This document shows positions 1 to 11,590 of a stretch of 64,000 nt of DNA, piece after piece. The DNA lies in contig CM068584.1 in NCBI GenBank assembly GCA_035048485.1, positions 56,483,739 to 56,547,738 on the forward strand, read 5' to 3'. The notes under the pieces were generated by a model. The model was given only the letters and a program-made list of their open reading frames with translations, ran no database searches and was not told where the DNA came from. Position 1 is the stretch's first letter, and every line of letters starts with the position of its first letter. The translations under genes were made by a program, and so were the position numbers. Source of the stretch: Pteria penguin (lineage: Eukaryota; Mollusca; Bivalvia; Pterioida; Pteriidae).

Positions 1-1467
1 GGCTTATCAGGTCACTGGGTGCTTAGAAGGCAGTACTGACTGGTTACCTGTGAGGGTGGTAGGAGTCTCGGCTATGCATGCCAGGGATAGACTTCCGATA
101 GGAAATTATATGTCTGGTTATTACCACCTCCACCAAGTTTCATTAAAGGCGCCACGCAAAGGAGGAAGAGAAGGAGCCTGAAGATTTTTGAAAATGATTT
201 TTGATGGGTGGCCGAATGGTGTATTTAAAATGTTAAAGTGATAGGAAAGGAAATGGGAATATTTAGATATGAAATGATATTTAACTTTACCCCTATAAGT
301 CAAAAATTACCCCTATAAGAAAAGTATCACTCTTAGGTCTAATGTGTTTAACGTGATAGTTCCCAACTCGCACGCCGCCCTCCCTTACTAGTTAAGGGAG
401 TTCAGATGTCAAAAATCAAGAGAATTTCCCCTATCGGTCTTAGTTCCTATCATAGGATTATATAAAAAATGAATTAACTTTACTGAAAAATCCTACTAGT
501 GTATGTGTTTGGTTTTTAGCAGGGTGAAGAAATTTACCTAGAGATCAATGAGTGATCTCCCCTTAAGGGCATAGGCCCTTGGTAATTTTAAGTCTTAGCA
601 TAGGGGCTTGTGTAGGGTTTGTTTCCTATTGTTGGGTAGTGTGGTGGGGCATATCCCGATTTTACTGGTCTATACCCCTTGTGTTCTGGTTTTCCCTTCT
701 TCTGGGAGACATCACCTGCAATGGAAACTGAGGGAGTATACTGATATCAATGATATGGTATATATAATAAGTTATAAGTATACATTTACAATGCCACACA
801 TGTCAGGCCATTATATTTGTTTAATTTAAAGCGGTTTATTCGTCCAGTTAAAACTTTCCGATTTCCGCCTATTTAGATTTATTATGACGCTGTGTTACGA
901 TGATTCCCAACACACCGTCATAATTTGATAAGAATTTGTATAGCTGTGGTTTGCCTGTTTCATGTTTTGTAATTGATATCATTTTACCCCCCTTATTAAT
1001 GAAAATATTTATATATAATCTATCCTATTTAGGAATTAAATATGGCAATCTTATTTACACAGATGTTTTTATTTGTTTTTTATTAGTATAAGATAAAACT
1101 ATTTACACTTTTTAGTATTACTAAAATGTGGATAAAATCATTTATTAATGTGCTGAGTGAAATCTCTGAGCGCTTTTATATTATTTTTATTTAAAGAACT
1201 TAAATTCTATATTTATCAATTTCGTGCATTTTAGACTGTCAAAACGGATTGAAAATGATTGTAGCCACGGGGACGTGTTAGAGCTACCTTTTGGGAATTA
1301 GTTAGTTCAAATTTGTTCGGGATTTCCCGAGTCACTTTTTTCTTGACGAATTTCATTGGATAGAGCACAGAAACATTTTCAATCTTCTTTTCGTACCTAA
1401 AGTGTAAGGAGAAATTGTGCAAGGGATGTTTTGTGCATTTGTGATTTTGGCGGTTAGGGATGGGATT
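1..1467. other. No gene seen; AT-rich repeat-derived DNA
   Basis: I see no convincing coding sequence on either strand; the short open frames are low-complexity. A short inverted repeat (CTCCCTTA...TTAAGGGAG) lies at 380-400. The stretch lies downstream of the minus-strand LINE that begins near 2.15 kb, so part of it could be that element's 3' untranslated region or older repeat debris. Confidence 0.5.
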
Positions 1468-1797
1468 GAGCCCCTTTTGGCGTTGCGCTAGTTAAGAGGC
1501 TCGGTTATTAGAGTTTTGTAAAGGACAGAGAGAGGTAGGATAAGAAGATTTTGTGTTGGAGATATGAGCCCCTTTTCGCGTTTCGTTAGTTAGAAGGCTC
1601 GGTTAATTTGGGTAAGTACATGCATTATTTTATAATTGTTATGTTATGGAGAGGAGGAGCCCCTTTTCGCGTTACGCTAGTTAGAAGGCTCCAATTATTG
1701 ATAGTTGTGCACGGGTTTAGGATTGTGTTGTGAGTGCTGCGGATGTTTTAGGTACGAGGGGTGGGCCCCTTTTCGCGTTGCGCTAGTTAGAAGGCCC
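1468..1797. repeat. Four spaced copies of a 35-nt covarying hairpin
   Basis: Four 35-nt units lie at 1468-1502, 1566-1600, 1657-1691 and 1763-1797. Each opens with GAGCC (GGGCC in the last) and closes with GGCTC (GGCCC in the last), so the outer A-T pair has been replaced by a G-C pair. Inside each is GCG, a three-base loop, then CGC; in copy 2 this becomes GCG/CGT, which still pairs by G-T wobble. Spacing is 98, 91 and 106 nt, and the DNA between the units is not conserved. The fold may be read from either strand. Function is unknown; the units may belong to the 3' region of the neighbouring LINE. Confidence 0.75.
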
Positions 1798-1940
1798 TGT
1801 TAGTTAAGAGAAAAGACAGATTTGTGTTTGTGAGTATGGTGTGTATGCGCCACCCCCTCCTCCCTATTTATCATTAATTTAATTTGTTGTGATCAACCCT
1901 GCATTCGTACAACGCTGACTTATGTAGTACTCCATCAGTA

Positions 1941-1958
1941 ATCCAGCAATTGCTGGAT
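1941..1958. repeat. Perfect 18-nt palindrome
   Basis: ATCCAGCAATTGCTGGAT reads the same on both strands. It lies in otherwise featureless DNA between the hairpin units and the LINE. No function is claimed. Confidence 0.6.
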
Positions 1959-2149
1959 ACAGGGTTCACTTGGGTCTAAAGGAAAGTAGATATTGGATTG
2001 ATGCGGAAGGAGGGGTAGCTTTTGTGTGTGTTGGGTGAAGGTTCTGATTGTTCGACCGGCGATGACTAGGACTGTATTTCTAGTCTACTGGCTCCTAACT
2101 CATGCGATTGAGGGTCTACGACCACGCAGTTCTATCTTATCAATATAAC

Positions 2150-4900
2150 CCGTGGCAACGACATACTCAGCTAGAATCGCGTGGGTAGTGATGGAATGAT
2201 GTTTGTCAGGTGCGAGGAGAGTCCGGAAGTCGAACGTCACAGTGCCTATGTCAGTTTCCTAATCACGTCTGTCCGTGCACCTCGATGTAAAGGACAGCGT
2301 AGTATGTAATGGTCAATAGTTTCAGGGGTTTTGCAGAGGGGGCAGTCAGGTCCATCGTCGAAGGTTCCAATCATTTTACACAGATTTGACACCTTCTATA
2401 CTAGAAGGTTACCTACTTCGACTTCTCCATATATAAATACATATGGAATTTACACGATTTGACTCTTTCTACTGGGTATATGTGACGGGTGTTGCTAGCA
2501 AGCAGGAGATGCTCACTCTCCCCGGGCACCTGATCTTGCTCCACCACAGGGGTTTACATATGCTCTTCAAGTAGACATATTGTTATTTTCCTTTTGTTTT
2601 TCATTTTCACTGATTTTGTATGTCCTCTGGTTTTATAATTTTTAGACTTGTGGTTGGATTTATCCATCATCTTTACATGAACTTCCCCACATCCCCTTTC
2701 AGTTTAGTTCTCCCCAGTCTGAGTCTAGTAATGATTTTGTCAAGTCTTTTGTTTTTGTGGTAAGTTTCTGTTTTTGCTAATGGGTTCGATTTGAGGTCTT
2801 GGATGAAAAGTTCGCTATTGTCATATTCGAACTTCCACGACTCCGCAATCATATTCCTAATGATTGGGTAGACCTCAATAGCACTCAGTCCTGGGGTGAT
2901 GTCAATGTCTGGTTGTTCTAGTGATAACTTAGCCAGTCTATCTACTGTCTCGTTACCATAGATACCCACATGGGCCGGTGTCCATTCGAACCTAATTTCG
3001 ATACCCGCAGATGTCTGTTTATGGTTTTCTAGCTAGGTCAGCCCTACTACTGATCCTGCTTCCTATTGATGTGAGCGCACTGAGGGAGTCACTTAATTTG
3101 ACTGCCCTGTCATAGTTATGGATCTTAATATGGTCCATAGCTTCTCTTATTGCTATTAGTTCAGTACTATATATGGACAGACAGTCACTACACCTATAGA
3201 AGTTTTCTTCTAATGTAGCGACGTAAGCGGAACTATTGCGCCCAGTCGTGGGGTCTTTGGACCCGTCCGTGAATATTTTATGATAGCCACAATATTTCCT
3301 ACCTATTAAATCCTCTGCGACTGCCTTAATCTTAGCTGGAAAGTCTTGCTTAGTTATTTCCTTCGCTGTATCTGTTGAGACTTAGTGCCGATGTAAAAGC
3401 CACGGAGGATGGGGTGACGGTCTGGTCGTGGCTATGTCCAAGCTACCTAGTAGGGACTTATTAAAATTCCTATCTATTTTGAAGCCGAATGGCCCGTACC
3501 CATTTAGGTCCCAGCTATAGGTGGCCAATTGTATTTGGAGTAGGTCCTAGATGTCACCTCATTGGCCGGATTGTCAGGGGTCTGGAGTGTTCTAGTCAAG
3601 TATTCGAGGGCTAGTTCCTCACGTCTGGGATGTAGAGGGAGTTCTCCAGCTTAGGCTAAGAGAGCCTCCACTCTGGTATTTTGTAGGGCGCCAAAAGCTA
3701 TTCTGAGCGCTGTGTTTCGAGTGTGGCTCTGGCTGCTGACTGATATGGCAACCATAATCTAGCCTAGATTGAATAAGAGATTGATATAAAAGTAAGAGGG
3801 TTTGCTTATCCGCCCCAAAATCTGTTCCAGAAACAGCTCTCATTAAGTTAATGCTTTATTACACCCGTTTTTAACATGCTTTATGTGTTCTCTAAAGGTA
3901 AGATGTTTATCAAAAATTACTCCGTTGATTGGAGAATTATTTATTTTAAGTTTGAATTTTTCTTTAACTTGAGAAAAATTATGTTTTGTTTTCCATAAAA
4001 GAAACCCCACTTGGTTGCCCATTTATTGATTTTTGTAATTGTTGATTTATTTTCTTTATGTTCTTATTTGAGAAGGCGATTTTCTTGTCTGCAAATTGTG
4101 AGAGGTATGGCGTGTCTGTCTGATCGTCCCCCTCCCCCCCCCCCCCTCCCGGTCTGTTCATTCGCCATGATGTTAAACAATGTCGGGCTAATGACCGAGC
4201 CCTGGGGAGTGCCATTCTCTAGGGGGTATTTAGAGGGTCTCCAATTCTCACTTGCATTTTCCCTTAAAGAACCCATTTATAAATTTAAACATCTTCCCTG
4301 TAATCTTTGGCCTTGACTAGTAGGCTTTGGAGATGTCGAGGAAGCAAGTGTATGAGAGGTGATAGTGAGATTTAGGACCGAGGAGGACCCATGGTCTCTA
4401 GCAGTGTTGATGCGCGTAGGCTCTCCACTGTGCAAGACACATAGATTGTTCTCCTCCAGCCATGTGACGAGAGGCTCGCTGTTAGAGCTCTCAGACTCGG
4501 ACCCCCACAGTGGATGGTGTGAATTTTGGGGGAATTTATGGGTAATTACTTCTAGGAACCTAGCATTATCTGACCCCGGAGGGTTATACATGTTAATAAT
4601 ATTAATTTTACCATATTTATTTGTTTCTATTTGAATGGCTTGTTTCTCTAAGTTTTGGGTATCAAAGTTTAAGCTTAGTTTAGCATAGCTTAAGTCCTTA
4701 CTTATATAAATAGCCAGACCGCCTCTACTTTTATCTGAATCCCTATCAGCCCTAACTACTTCATAGTCCGGGATGCTGATAGGGTTCCGCGAGGGTCGGA
4801 GAAACGTGTCCTGAACACATATTAGGTGGGGAGTTTCCTCCTCCACAAGTTTCCGAAAGAGTGGGCCGTTGCTGTTTAGGCCCCGCGCGTTCCATTGCAA
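2150..4900 (-). pseudogene. Jockey-like LINE ORF2 remnant (endonuclease, RT, RNase H)
   Basis: This is a decayed ORF2 polyprotein of an APE-type non-LTR retrotransposon, read from 4900 downwards. The start resembles LINE endonucleases (MQWNARGLNSNG, then ICVQDTF), followed at 4064-4276 by the reverse transcriptase signature GTPQGSVISPTLFN, at 3619-3843 by a later RT segment with RLDYG, and at about 2970-3330 by an RNase H domain (STELIAI; GNETVDRLAK at 2930-2969). Around 2280-2370 a cysteine-rich C-terminal motif (CPLC...DHYILRCP) ends the protein. It is interrupted by several frame changes, an internal loss in the endonuclease and RT, and foreign repeat DNA at about 2400-2665. It cannot encode an active enzyme. 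The clade assignment (Jockey-like) rests on domain order and ORF1 type, not on phylogeny. Confidence 0.85.
2400..2665. repeat. Dispersed repeat fragment inserted in the LINE
   Basis: LINE coding similarity stops here and resumes on either side. The segment holds the string CTCACTCTCCCCGGGCACCTG, a recognisable piece of a dispersed repeat (called family A here) also seen near 11.1, 11.45, 26.5 and 30.75 kb. Confidence 0.5.
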
Positions 4901-4957
4901 TATTTTTTAACTATCCATTTTGTCTGGCTATCGGATGGTATTTACTGCTAGTTTGAC

Positions 4958-6347
4958 TCAGTTCTTAGACTGAGCCGCGGGATCGGACGCGGTCTCCTCC
5001 ACCCTCTTACCTACGGGGAGGGCTTTCCGACCGTTACGGGACAGAGGAGCAGTCTGCCAGAGACTAGTGACTATCTCGCGGTCGTAATTCGAATAACGCC
5101 GCTTGCTGGCTGGTTTGACGGGCTGAGAGGCAACGGGATGCTCTTGGATGGCATCTGCCTGCGGCCTAGTTGTGGATACGGCGCGTTGACCTGCGTAGGG
5201 AGCGGAGTTGAATCTCTTCCTAGCAGGGGCCTTTCCCTCCAAACTAGCGCGCTTGGAGTCAGGAGACCTCGGGCGCTTATTTGATTTAGATTGTTGGGTA
5301 GCCTTTGGTTTGGGGGCGACTTGATTACCCTCAGCCACTGCCCCCGTTTTTGGTTTTGTTGAGGTTTGGCTGCGGAGGGGCCCACTAATTTTTTGGCCTC
5401 AACCTGGCTGTCGGAGGGTCGAACTCCGGCAGACTGTTTCGCCTTTTTAGGGGCGAAACCGGGTATATGGTTTACCGCCGCCTCGCGGATAACCTCTTTA
5501 ACCTGGGGATTTTCTGGGAGGAGTTTCCCCATCACCTCCTCCATGAAGGCTACGAGGGACTCCTCCATCGTGAGTTTCTCCTGTCGAAAGGAGTTTGTCT
5601 CTGCTGTTCCCCTGATCTGGGCTACCTTTGTTATAGCCTGGGCGTATGATAACTTTTCAGTTACCATAACCGTCATGGCAGCCCGATGTTTTTGATGCAT
5701 CGGGCATCCACTGTAATAGGCCGTGTGTGCCCCACCGCAGTTTGGACACTTAGCCTGTGTTGCTGCGCACTGGGTGTTTTTATGATCACCCCCGCACCTT
5801 GAGCATTTTGACTTGGATTTACAGGTCTTAGACCTGCGAAACCCATGGCAGTTTTGGCAGTAGGTGGGGGAACGTATTTCTCCACTCTAGCATAGGTGCC
5901 CAGACCTTTGAAGTTAATAGGTTTGTTACCTGTGAACGAGCACTTGATTGCTTTTGTAGCTTTCTTGTGCTTGTTCATCATATATGTTAAAGAGAGGAAG
6001 GTGGGTGCCCCCTCTCCTGAAAAATTGTGGTGTACCAGATCGTCCTGGAATTTGGCAAAGGAGCGACGCCTCATGTCGACTCCTTTTAGCACTACAGTGC
6101 TGTAGTGCTGCCCATCAACGAGATAGGCATGTGCTGTGGTGCTTTCATTGCACGCTCTGATTAGTGGAGCCACCATCTCTGGATTAGAAAGGAGGGTATA
6201 TTTGCCCTCTGACCTTTCTAAAGGCTTAAAAGCCATTGTGTGATTGAAGGTCTTTCCGACCTTGTTTATACCTGGGAACAGCGATCCCCAGACCATACTG
6301 CTATTGCCTCTCTTGGGCACGATGGTTACTTTAAAGTATTTGTACAT
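4958..6347 (-). pseudogene. LINE ORF1 (gag-like) with zinc knuckles, frame-broken
   Basis: The nucleic-acid-binding ORF1 of the same LINE begins with MYKYFKVTIV at 6347. It runs in one frame to about 5870, then continues in a second frame. That second frame carries consecutive cysteine-histidine knuckles (CSRCGGDHKNTQC, then CPNCGGAHTAYYSGC) at about 5710-5860. A further frame change near 5385 leads to a basic, proline- and serine-rich tail ending at 4958. The first break is beside a G run. ORF1 lies 57 nt upstream of ORF2, as expected for a two-ORF LINE. Knuckles of this form are typical of Jockey and related gag proteins. Confidence 0.8.
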
Positions 6348-6349
6348 GT

Positions 6350-6661
6350 TTAATTTAATGAATACAAGTAAGTAAGATATAGGGGGAAATCCCTAACGCC
6401 CATATGCCTTAAAAAGTCTGTAATAGGCTCTAGACGATTATTTACTTTCCTAGTCTTTCGTATTAATGTCTCTGCACACAGCTTGATCCAGTCATTATTA
6501 CAAATTTTGGGCACAGTTCCGTTAATTCTACATTCCCACAAAATTGCCGAGTACGTCTGATTAATCATGTGGATAAAGCGATAATATTCTGGTTTCGCCG
6601 GCAAATGTGAAATGTCCAATTGTTGAGACCTATTCCAATGAATGCTATAATTCTTCACCAT
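6350..6661 (-). CDS. Hypothetical 103-residue ORF upstream of the LINE gag
   Basis: I do not recognise this ORF. It begins MVKNYSIHWNRSQQ, contains scattered basic residues, and ends 2 nt before the gag start. No domain, signal peptide or membrane segment is apparent. It could be part of the LINE 5' region or a fragment of another element. Its only support is length and position. Confidence 0.25.
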   Translation of the reverse strand: MVKNYSIHWNRSQQLDISHLPAKPEYYRFIHMINQTYSAILWECRINGTVPKICNNDWIKLCAETLIRKTRKVNNRLEPITDFLRHMGVRDFPLYLTYLYSLN

Positions 6662-6894
6662 AGACGATTATCTGGACTCTACGATGACAAAGTCCAGGCT
6701 TGTCGATAGCTCTTTTAATATTCCATTACGAAATGTATTGACATCCATCCAAATGCCACCCTGAAACAGATGTATAAAAGAGAACAACATTAATTCCACA
6801 TCAAATTAAACTATTATTTTGATATTACTATTATTATAAAAGTTATATATAACCCGCTGGGTTTTGATCTAAATACAAAACGCTGCATGCCATG
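6662..6894. other. No gene seen
   Basis: AT-rich spacer between the LINE 5' side and the minisatellite; nothing recognised. Confidence 0.4.
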
Positions 6895-7330
6895 TCCGAC
6901 ACTTCCTTTAGAACAATTCTAACTACTCCAAGCTTCAAATATGCCCATCCGGTTCTGAACGTATGTCCCTACAGATCTGACAATGATCCCATCCAGATCT
7001 GAAGATGCACCCTTCCTTGTCTGAACTTATGTCCCTCCTAGCCTGAAATTATTCCCCTCTGGGCTTGAACATTAGCTCCTCCGAGCCTGAATATGTGCCC
7101 CTCGGGCCTGAACTTGTGTCCCTTCGGACTGAACACGCGCTCCTCTGAGCATGCGCCCCTCCGGGCCTGAACTTGTGCCCCTCCGGGCTGAACATGCGCT
7201 CCTCCGAGCAAGACCATGCGCCCCTACGGGCCTGAACTTATGCCCTATGGGCTGAACATGCGCTTCTCTGAACTTATGCCCCTCCGGACCTGAACTTTCA
7301 TCCCCCGGATCTAAACTTATAACCTAACAC
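6895..7330. repeat. Degenerate minisatellite, about 21-24 nt unit
   Basis: Roughly 18 imperfect copies of a unit like CCTGAACTTATGCCCCTCCG run head to tail. The units are diverged and vary in length, and copies at the edges are the most decayed, which suggests an old array. No coding frame persists across it. Confidence 0.75.
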
Positions 7331-7542
7331 ATACTCTTCCAAACATTTTCAATATATTGATATATACATAAATATTGCTTTAATTCTACATGTACGCCCC
7401 TGTATACTTTGTCAATGTTCCATTATACATATGTTCAACAAGCCTAATCAAATAATCTATCAATACACTAAATTTCATATATCTAAGTGCTCCATAGAAC
7501 CTTATCTTGAATATGTTGAAACTTATACATATATAATATATT

Positions 7543-7652
7543 ATTAGTTATTAGGTTTATGACTGACCTACTACAGAAATATAGGGGATCAATTGTGATC
7601 ATGGTGGGACGTGGCGAAACGTAGTAGGTCAGTCATAAACCTAATAACTAAT
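7543..7652. repeat. Perfect 32-bp inverted repeat with 46-nt loop
   Basis: The arm 7543-7574 is the exact reverse complement of 7621-7652; the arms begin ATTAGTTATTAGG and end GTCATAAACCTAATAACTAAT. The 46-nt spacer is unrelated. A perfect arm pair in a decayed neighbourhood suggests a recent foldback/MITE-like insertion or a hairpin under constraint. No target duplication was found. Confidence 0.8.
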
Positions 7653-9240
7653 TTATCGCATCGAGGACCATTTTCTTCTATGACAGACAAATTGGAAAGC
7701 AAACTTGCACATTGTCACATGGTTTTCACAAAGAAACATTATAAGAAATAGGAAAACTGTTTCTCTATCTTTTTAATAACAAGGGTAATACCATAAGAAT
7801 TACCATCCATTTCTTTTTCATATAAGTACTACTTCAACATATTCACTGACAGCTTGCTAGATTTCAGAGTCTTGTCGGCATTAACTGATAAACGTTTTTT
7901 ATTTAGTTCTGCAGCTGTCGTCTGGCCAAATCGACCGCCCGCCATTGCTGTTGTTATAATAATAATTATTGTTTCTATTTTTACTATCTGACCTGATTAT
8001 ATATAGATATATATTATATATCTATATATAATGAAAGTCCTTTTCAGTATAAATTGTAAAATAACATGTATTAACAAACAATTCCATATACACTGAAATA
8101 ATAAGTTATATAGAAAAATTATTCCACAAAATTAACTATAATTACTGTCACAGACGGACGAGAAGCGATCACCAATATATACCAGTATAAGTATAGTACT
8201 TGAACGAAACCTAGTAATTCTAACAATAAATGATAAATACAAATACTTTTATACAATTTACTACTTTACTACTTTACACAAAAGTACATAAAACAATGTC
8301 ACGTGAACAACAGTCACTACACAAGGAACGATGGATGTAGAAAGTAGTAGGAACAGTCACGTAAGGCGGATTCAGTGTCACTCAATGGCTACATCTTCAC
8401 AGGTAGTAATGCCTGATAAGTAAAACAGACTTATAAATATAATGTATATAAACCTCACACAAAATAAATACTTTACATACACAAGAATACTTTACTATGC
8501 TGCATTGTACACGCATTTTACTATACATGCGAACATACACCGTACTATGCAAACACTCGAACACTCTAATACACTTCGTATCCATGATACGTATAAATGC
8601 ATAGGAATACACAGAATTATACATGATATACATACACATTTGTATATTTTATACATGACACTTTTACTAAATTATACTCAAGCAAATATGAAATACATAC
8701 TTTCTACTTTATATGAGGTATATAAACAATATATGTATATAGGAAAAATATAGACTGTTAACAGTAATTTTGCTTAATAGTAGAATACTGAATATAATAA
8801 AATAACTTACCTCGGTCTTGCGAGTATGTGCTAAGGAATTAAGAATGAAACTGCATGGCACAATAGCCAAGAACAATAATGGAAAGTTACAAGTTACAAC
8901 CTCTCAATACGAGAGATACCGCCCAACTGAAGTGGTCAAAGCACGGACCTCAAGCAAGTAAATTTAGAAATAGAAAACCGGATTGACCACTACACGGTGA
9001 ATTGAAATGAGGTACTTTAAAGGGATTAAATAAACACAAGGTGAACACAAATGAGGTGTAACACAGGTAAATTGAAACACGGGATTACTAGGAAAGACAG
9101 AACATACATGACAAATGAATACGAAAAATTGAATGTGACAAAACCTCCCATATTACGGAAAGTATGCAATACTTTTTAACACACATTCAATGTTTTGGTA
9201 ACCCATCAATATTAAAATATTTATAAAACCAACTAATACA
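7653..9240. other. No gene seen; AT-rich spacer
   Basis: Includes an AT-only palindromic stretch near 7999-8030 and long low-complexity open frames on both strands at 8.4-8.75 kb, rich in TATACA and CACA, that look non-coding. No splice-bounded exon or transposon protein was recognised. Confidence 0.5.
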
Positions 9241-9254
9241 AATATACTTAGATA

Positions 9255-9668
9255 CGACTGAGATAATCAGCGCCAACATTGTCTTTGCCTTTTATTGAGA
9301 CGATGCGAAACCGATAAGGTTGTAAAATGAGGGCCCATCTCATCAGCCTGGTACTACTGAGTTTTGCCTTGTTCAAGTAAATAAGAGGCTTGTGATCAGT
9401 TTCAATTGTAAATTCATTTCCGTACAAGTATCGTTGGAATTTCTGTACTGCCCATACAATCGCGAGACACTCTTTCTCAACTGTAGCATAAAAAACATTC
9501 TGCCTTTTTGAGTTTACGGCTCGCGTATGCTACCGGATGTTTCCTACTTTGCTCTTCCTGCAAAATAACTGCACCGATACCACGATCTGACGCGTCAGTC
9601 TGAAGCACAAACTGCTCATTGAGATTTGGGAGTTTTTGCAAATGTTTTATAGATCTAGCAATCAAATG
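9255..9668 (-). pseudogene. Ty3/gypsy pol fragment (RNase H)
   Basis: A piece of gypsy-type pol. Reading down from 9665 it carries FVLQTDASDRGIGAVILQ and HPVAYASRKL, the usual RT/RNase H junction. After a frame change near 9485 it continues with VEKECLAIVWAVQKF, TDHKPL and a C-terminal ADYLSR-like end. Only about 135 residues survive, without integrase or LTRs. It abuts a DIRS-like fragment, so one element probably inserted into, or was recombined with, the other. Confidence 0.85.
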
Positions 9669-10615
9669 AACGTGGGATATAATCCAATTATTGTCATTAA
9701 TCGAATTTTTTGAAAATGCGTCATTGGCCTCTATGAAAGGATTCCAATATAAAAAAAAATATATTTAGACAACTTTGTAGATTTAAGAACTTGCAAATCT
9801 GTTAATTGTAAAAGGTCCGAACAGCTCATTAACAAACTCTAAAATAACTGTGACACTTTCCCAATCATCCTAATCTACGATTTTGCGTATGAAATGGGCT
9901 TGTTCATTCATACTGTGCGGTATCCATTCCACATATAATTTTACGTTGATAATTAATTGCAGTTGATATATATCCAATGCTAATTGATGTAAGTCTGATT
10001 TATTATTACACTTGTCAATAATAAGAGGTACATTACTGTTATCTGAATACCACTTCACTTCTTTTCCTGAGAACACCTTACTAAAACTAGCAAATGTTAA
10101 CCATAAAGCTCACACTTCTCCCCAAGTTTAACTTTTCTCGACTCTATGTGGTTTCAACATCATATGACAAACTTTGTCAGTACTAAGCGTTGTATAACGA
10201 GCTTGAATTATAAATCAACCACATGCAAAATTACTTGCATCAGAATATCCTATAATATCTTTTGGTCTACAGTGTGCGACCCATTTGGTTCTTCCGTTTA
10301 GAACATCAATATTCTTTAATTTCTCTTGAAACGTGAAACAAATGAAGATTGCCCAAGTTTTTACACTATCAATTGCTCTATACATATTTCGTGTCATTAA
10401 TCGTATTATATTTCCCAAACACGACGACATAGATATAATGCGACCTGTAAGTTTGGCCAAATCTCTATCTGAAGCTCTTGTAACATTTTGTTTAACAGAC
10501 ATTGATAATTGTTTCAGATTTTCAACTTTTTCATAAGGAATTGTCAAGGTTTTATAAATAAAATTCCATATAATTCCTAACCATTCCATAGTTTGAACCA
10601 GCGACCACTGACATT
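9669..10615 (-). pseudogene. DIRS-like retrotransposon fragment (RT and RNase H)
   Basis: The frame at 10215-10589 has LGIIWNF, a thumb-like region ending KWAHCRPKDIIGYSDAS (with a V after W), and the frame at 9870-10076 has VKWYSDNSNVPLII, LALDIYQLQ and VEWIPHSMNEQAHF. Below 9870 come DDWESV, FGPFTI and WNPFIEANDAF. This order matches RNase H of tyrosine-recombinase retroelements (DIRS/Ngaro type) rather than gypsy. Stops and frame changes separate the pieces; no tyrosine recombinase was found. Confidence 0.75.
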
Positions 10616-10689
10616 TATCTTCATTTTGGAATTAAACTTGCATCTACCAAATCACTTTTTATCATATTTTATAACTCTTTATGATATTA

Positions 10690-10985
10690 AGACCCAGCCT
10701 TCACCCCCCCCCCCCCCCCAAAAAAATAAATAAAGAGTGTGGGTTATATATACCATTTCAACCTTTTCACCAGAATCAAGTTAAAGATTTAGATTACACT
10801 CAATAGGAATGAAGTACATTGTACTTATGATCCTCTGCTAATGTTGCATTTGTCCAGATCTCAATAGGTGATACCGCCTGTAACAAATGTAGGTCACTAA
10901 ATGCGCATTTCCTTTTTTCGATTAAACTTCTTATCTATAACCACAGCTTAATGAGACAAACCAAATACTGTTCAAATGAAAAGAT
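10690..10985. repeat. Dispersed repeat copy headed by a poly-C/A tract
   Basis: After a C run and an A run at 10703-10730, the text GTACTTATGATCCTCTGCTAA and TTGTCCAGATCTC resembles 23880-24125, which also follows a homopolymer (poly-A/poly-G) head. Two copies of one non-coding family are the simplest reading. Confidence 0.6.
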
Positions 10986-11394
10986 GATGAATAAAACCAA
11001 ATCGCAGACCGGAATTAATGTAACCGAAGGACACACAAAATGAAAACTAAATAGAAAGTGAAGAAAAAGCATCTACTTAAAACATATGTGAACGCAGACG
11101 GAGTAAGATCAGGTGCCTGGGGAGAGTAAGCATCTCATAATTAGTAGCAAGAAAAACCTGAATGGACTAAAGAAGACATACATGTATATTAAAACAATGC
11201 ATTCTTTTTTACAATCTCTCGTCAACGAACTATGTTGTTTCACTTTTTGACATACATATAGTTGGACTGTGGAGCGATATAGACCATCTTGAGCCTCGTG
11301 TTGTTTTTATTAGTTCTCTTTATTTGACAGTAACTTAGTACACAATTCTACTATTCATTTGATAAAAAACAAAGGTGTACATGTGTGTGTGATA
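10986..11394. other. No gene; repeat-derived spacer
   Basis: Contains a short family A fragment near 11100-11140 (AGGTGCCTGGGGAGAGTAAG). Nothing else was recognised. Confidence 0.4.
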
Positions 11395-11590
11395 ACAGTG
11401 TTCTCTATCATATCATGTTTGGTGAACATAATTTAGTCAATGGAGGTTGGCACCTCTCAAATACAAGAGGTGAGAACTGGTGCCCGGGAGGAGTATATGT
11501 CTCCTGTTCGCTAGCCAACTCGCCATAGATGCCCTTACATGAAAACGAAACATTTATACAAACACTATATAGGTAAATGGATATGAATAA
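11395..11590 (+). repeat. Dispersed repeat family A copy
   Basis: Shares GTGAGAACTGGTGCCCGGG, CTCCTGTTCGCTAGCCAA and ATGCCCTTACATGAAAACGA with copies at 26.3-26.6 kb (opposite orientation) and 30.69-30.95 kb (same orientation). No coding capacity. Confidence 0.6.

Noticed and set aside
1468..1797. CRISPR-like array of regularly spaced repeats
   Set aside because: Only four imperfect units in a clearly eukaryotic, intron-containing context; the repeats covary as hairpins.
4011..4316. 101-codon plus-strand ORF with poly-proline
   Set aside because: Antisense of the LINE reverse transcriptase and an expanded C run.
8397..8753. Overlapping 80- and 103-codon ORFs on both strands
   Set aside because: Low-complexity TATACA/CACA sequence without domain or splice signals.
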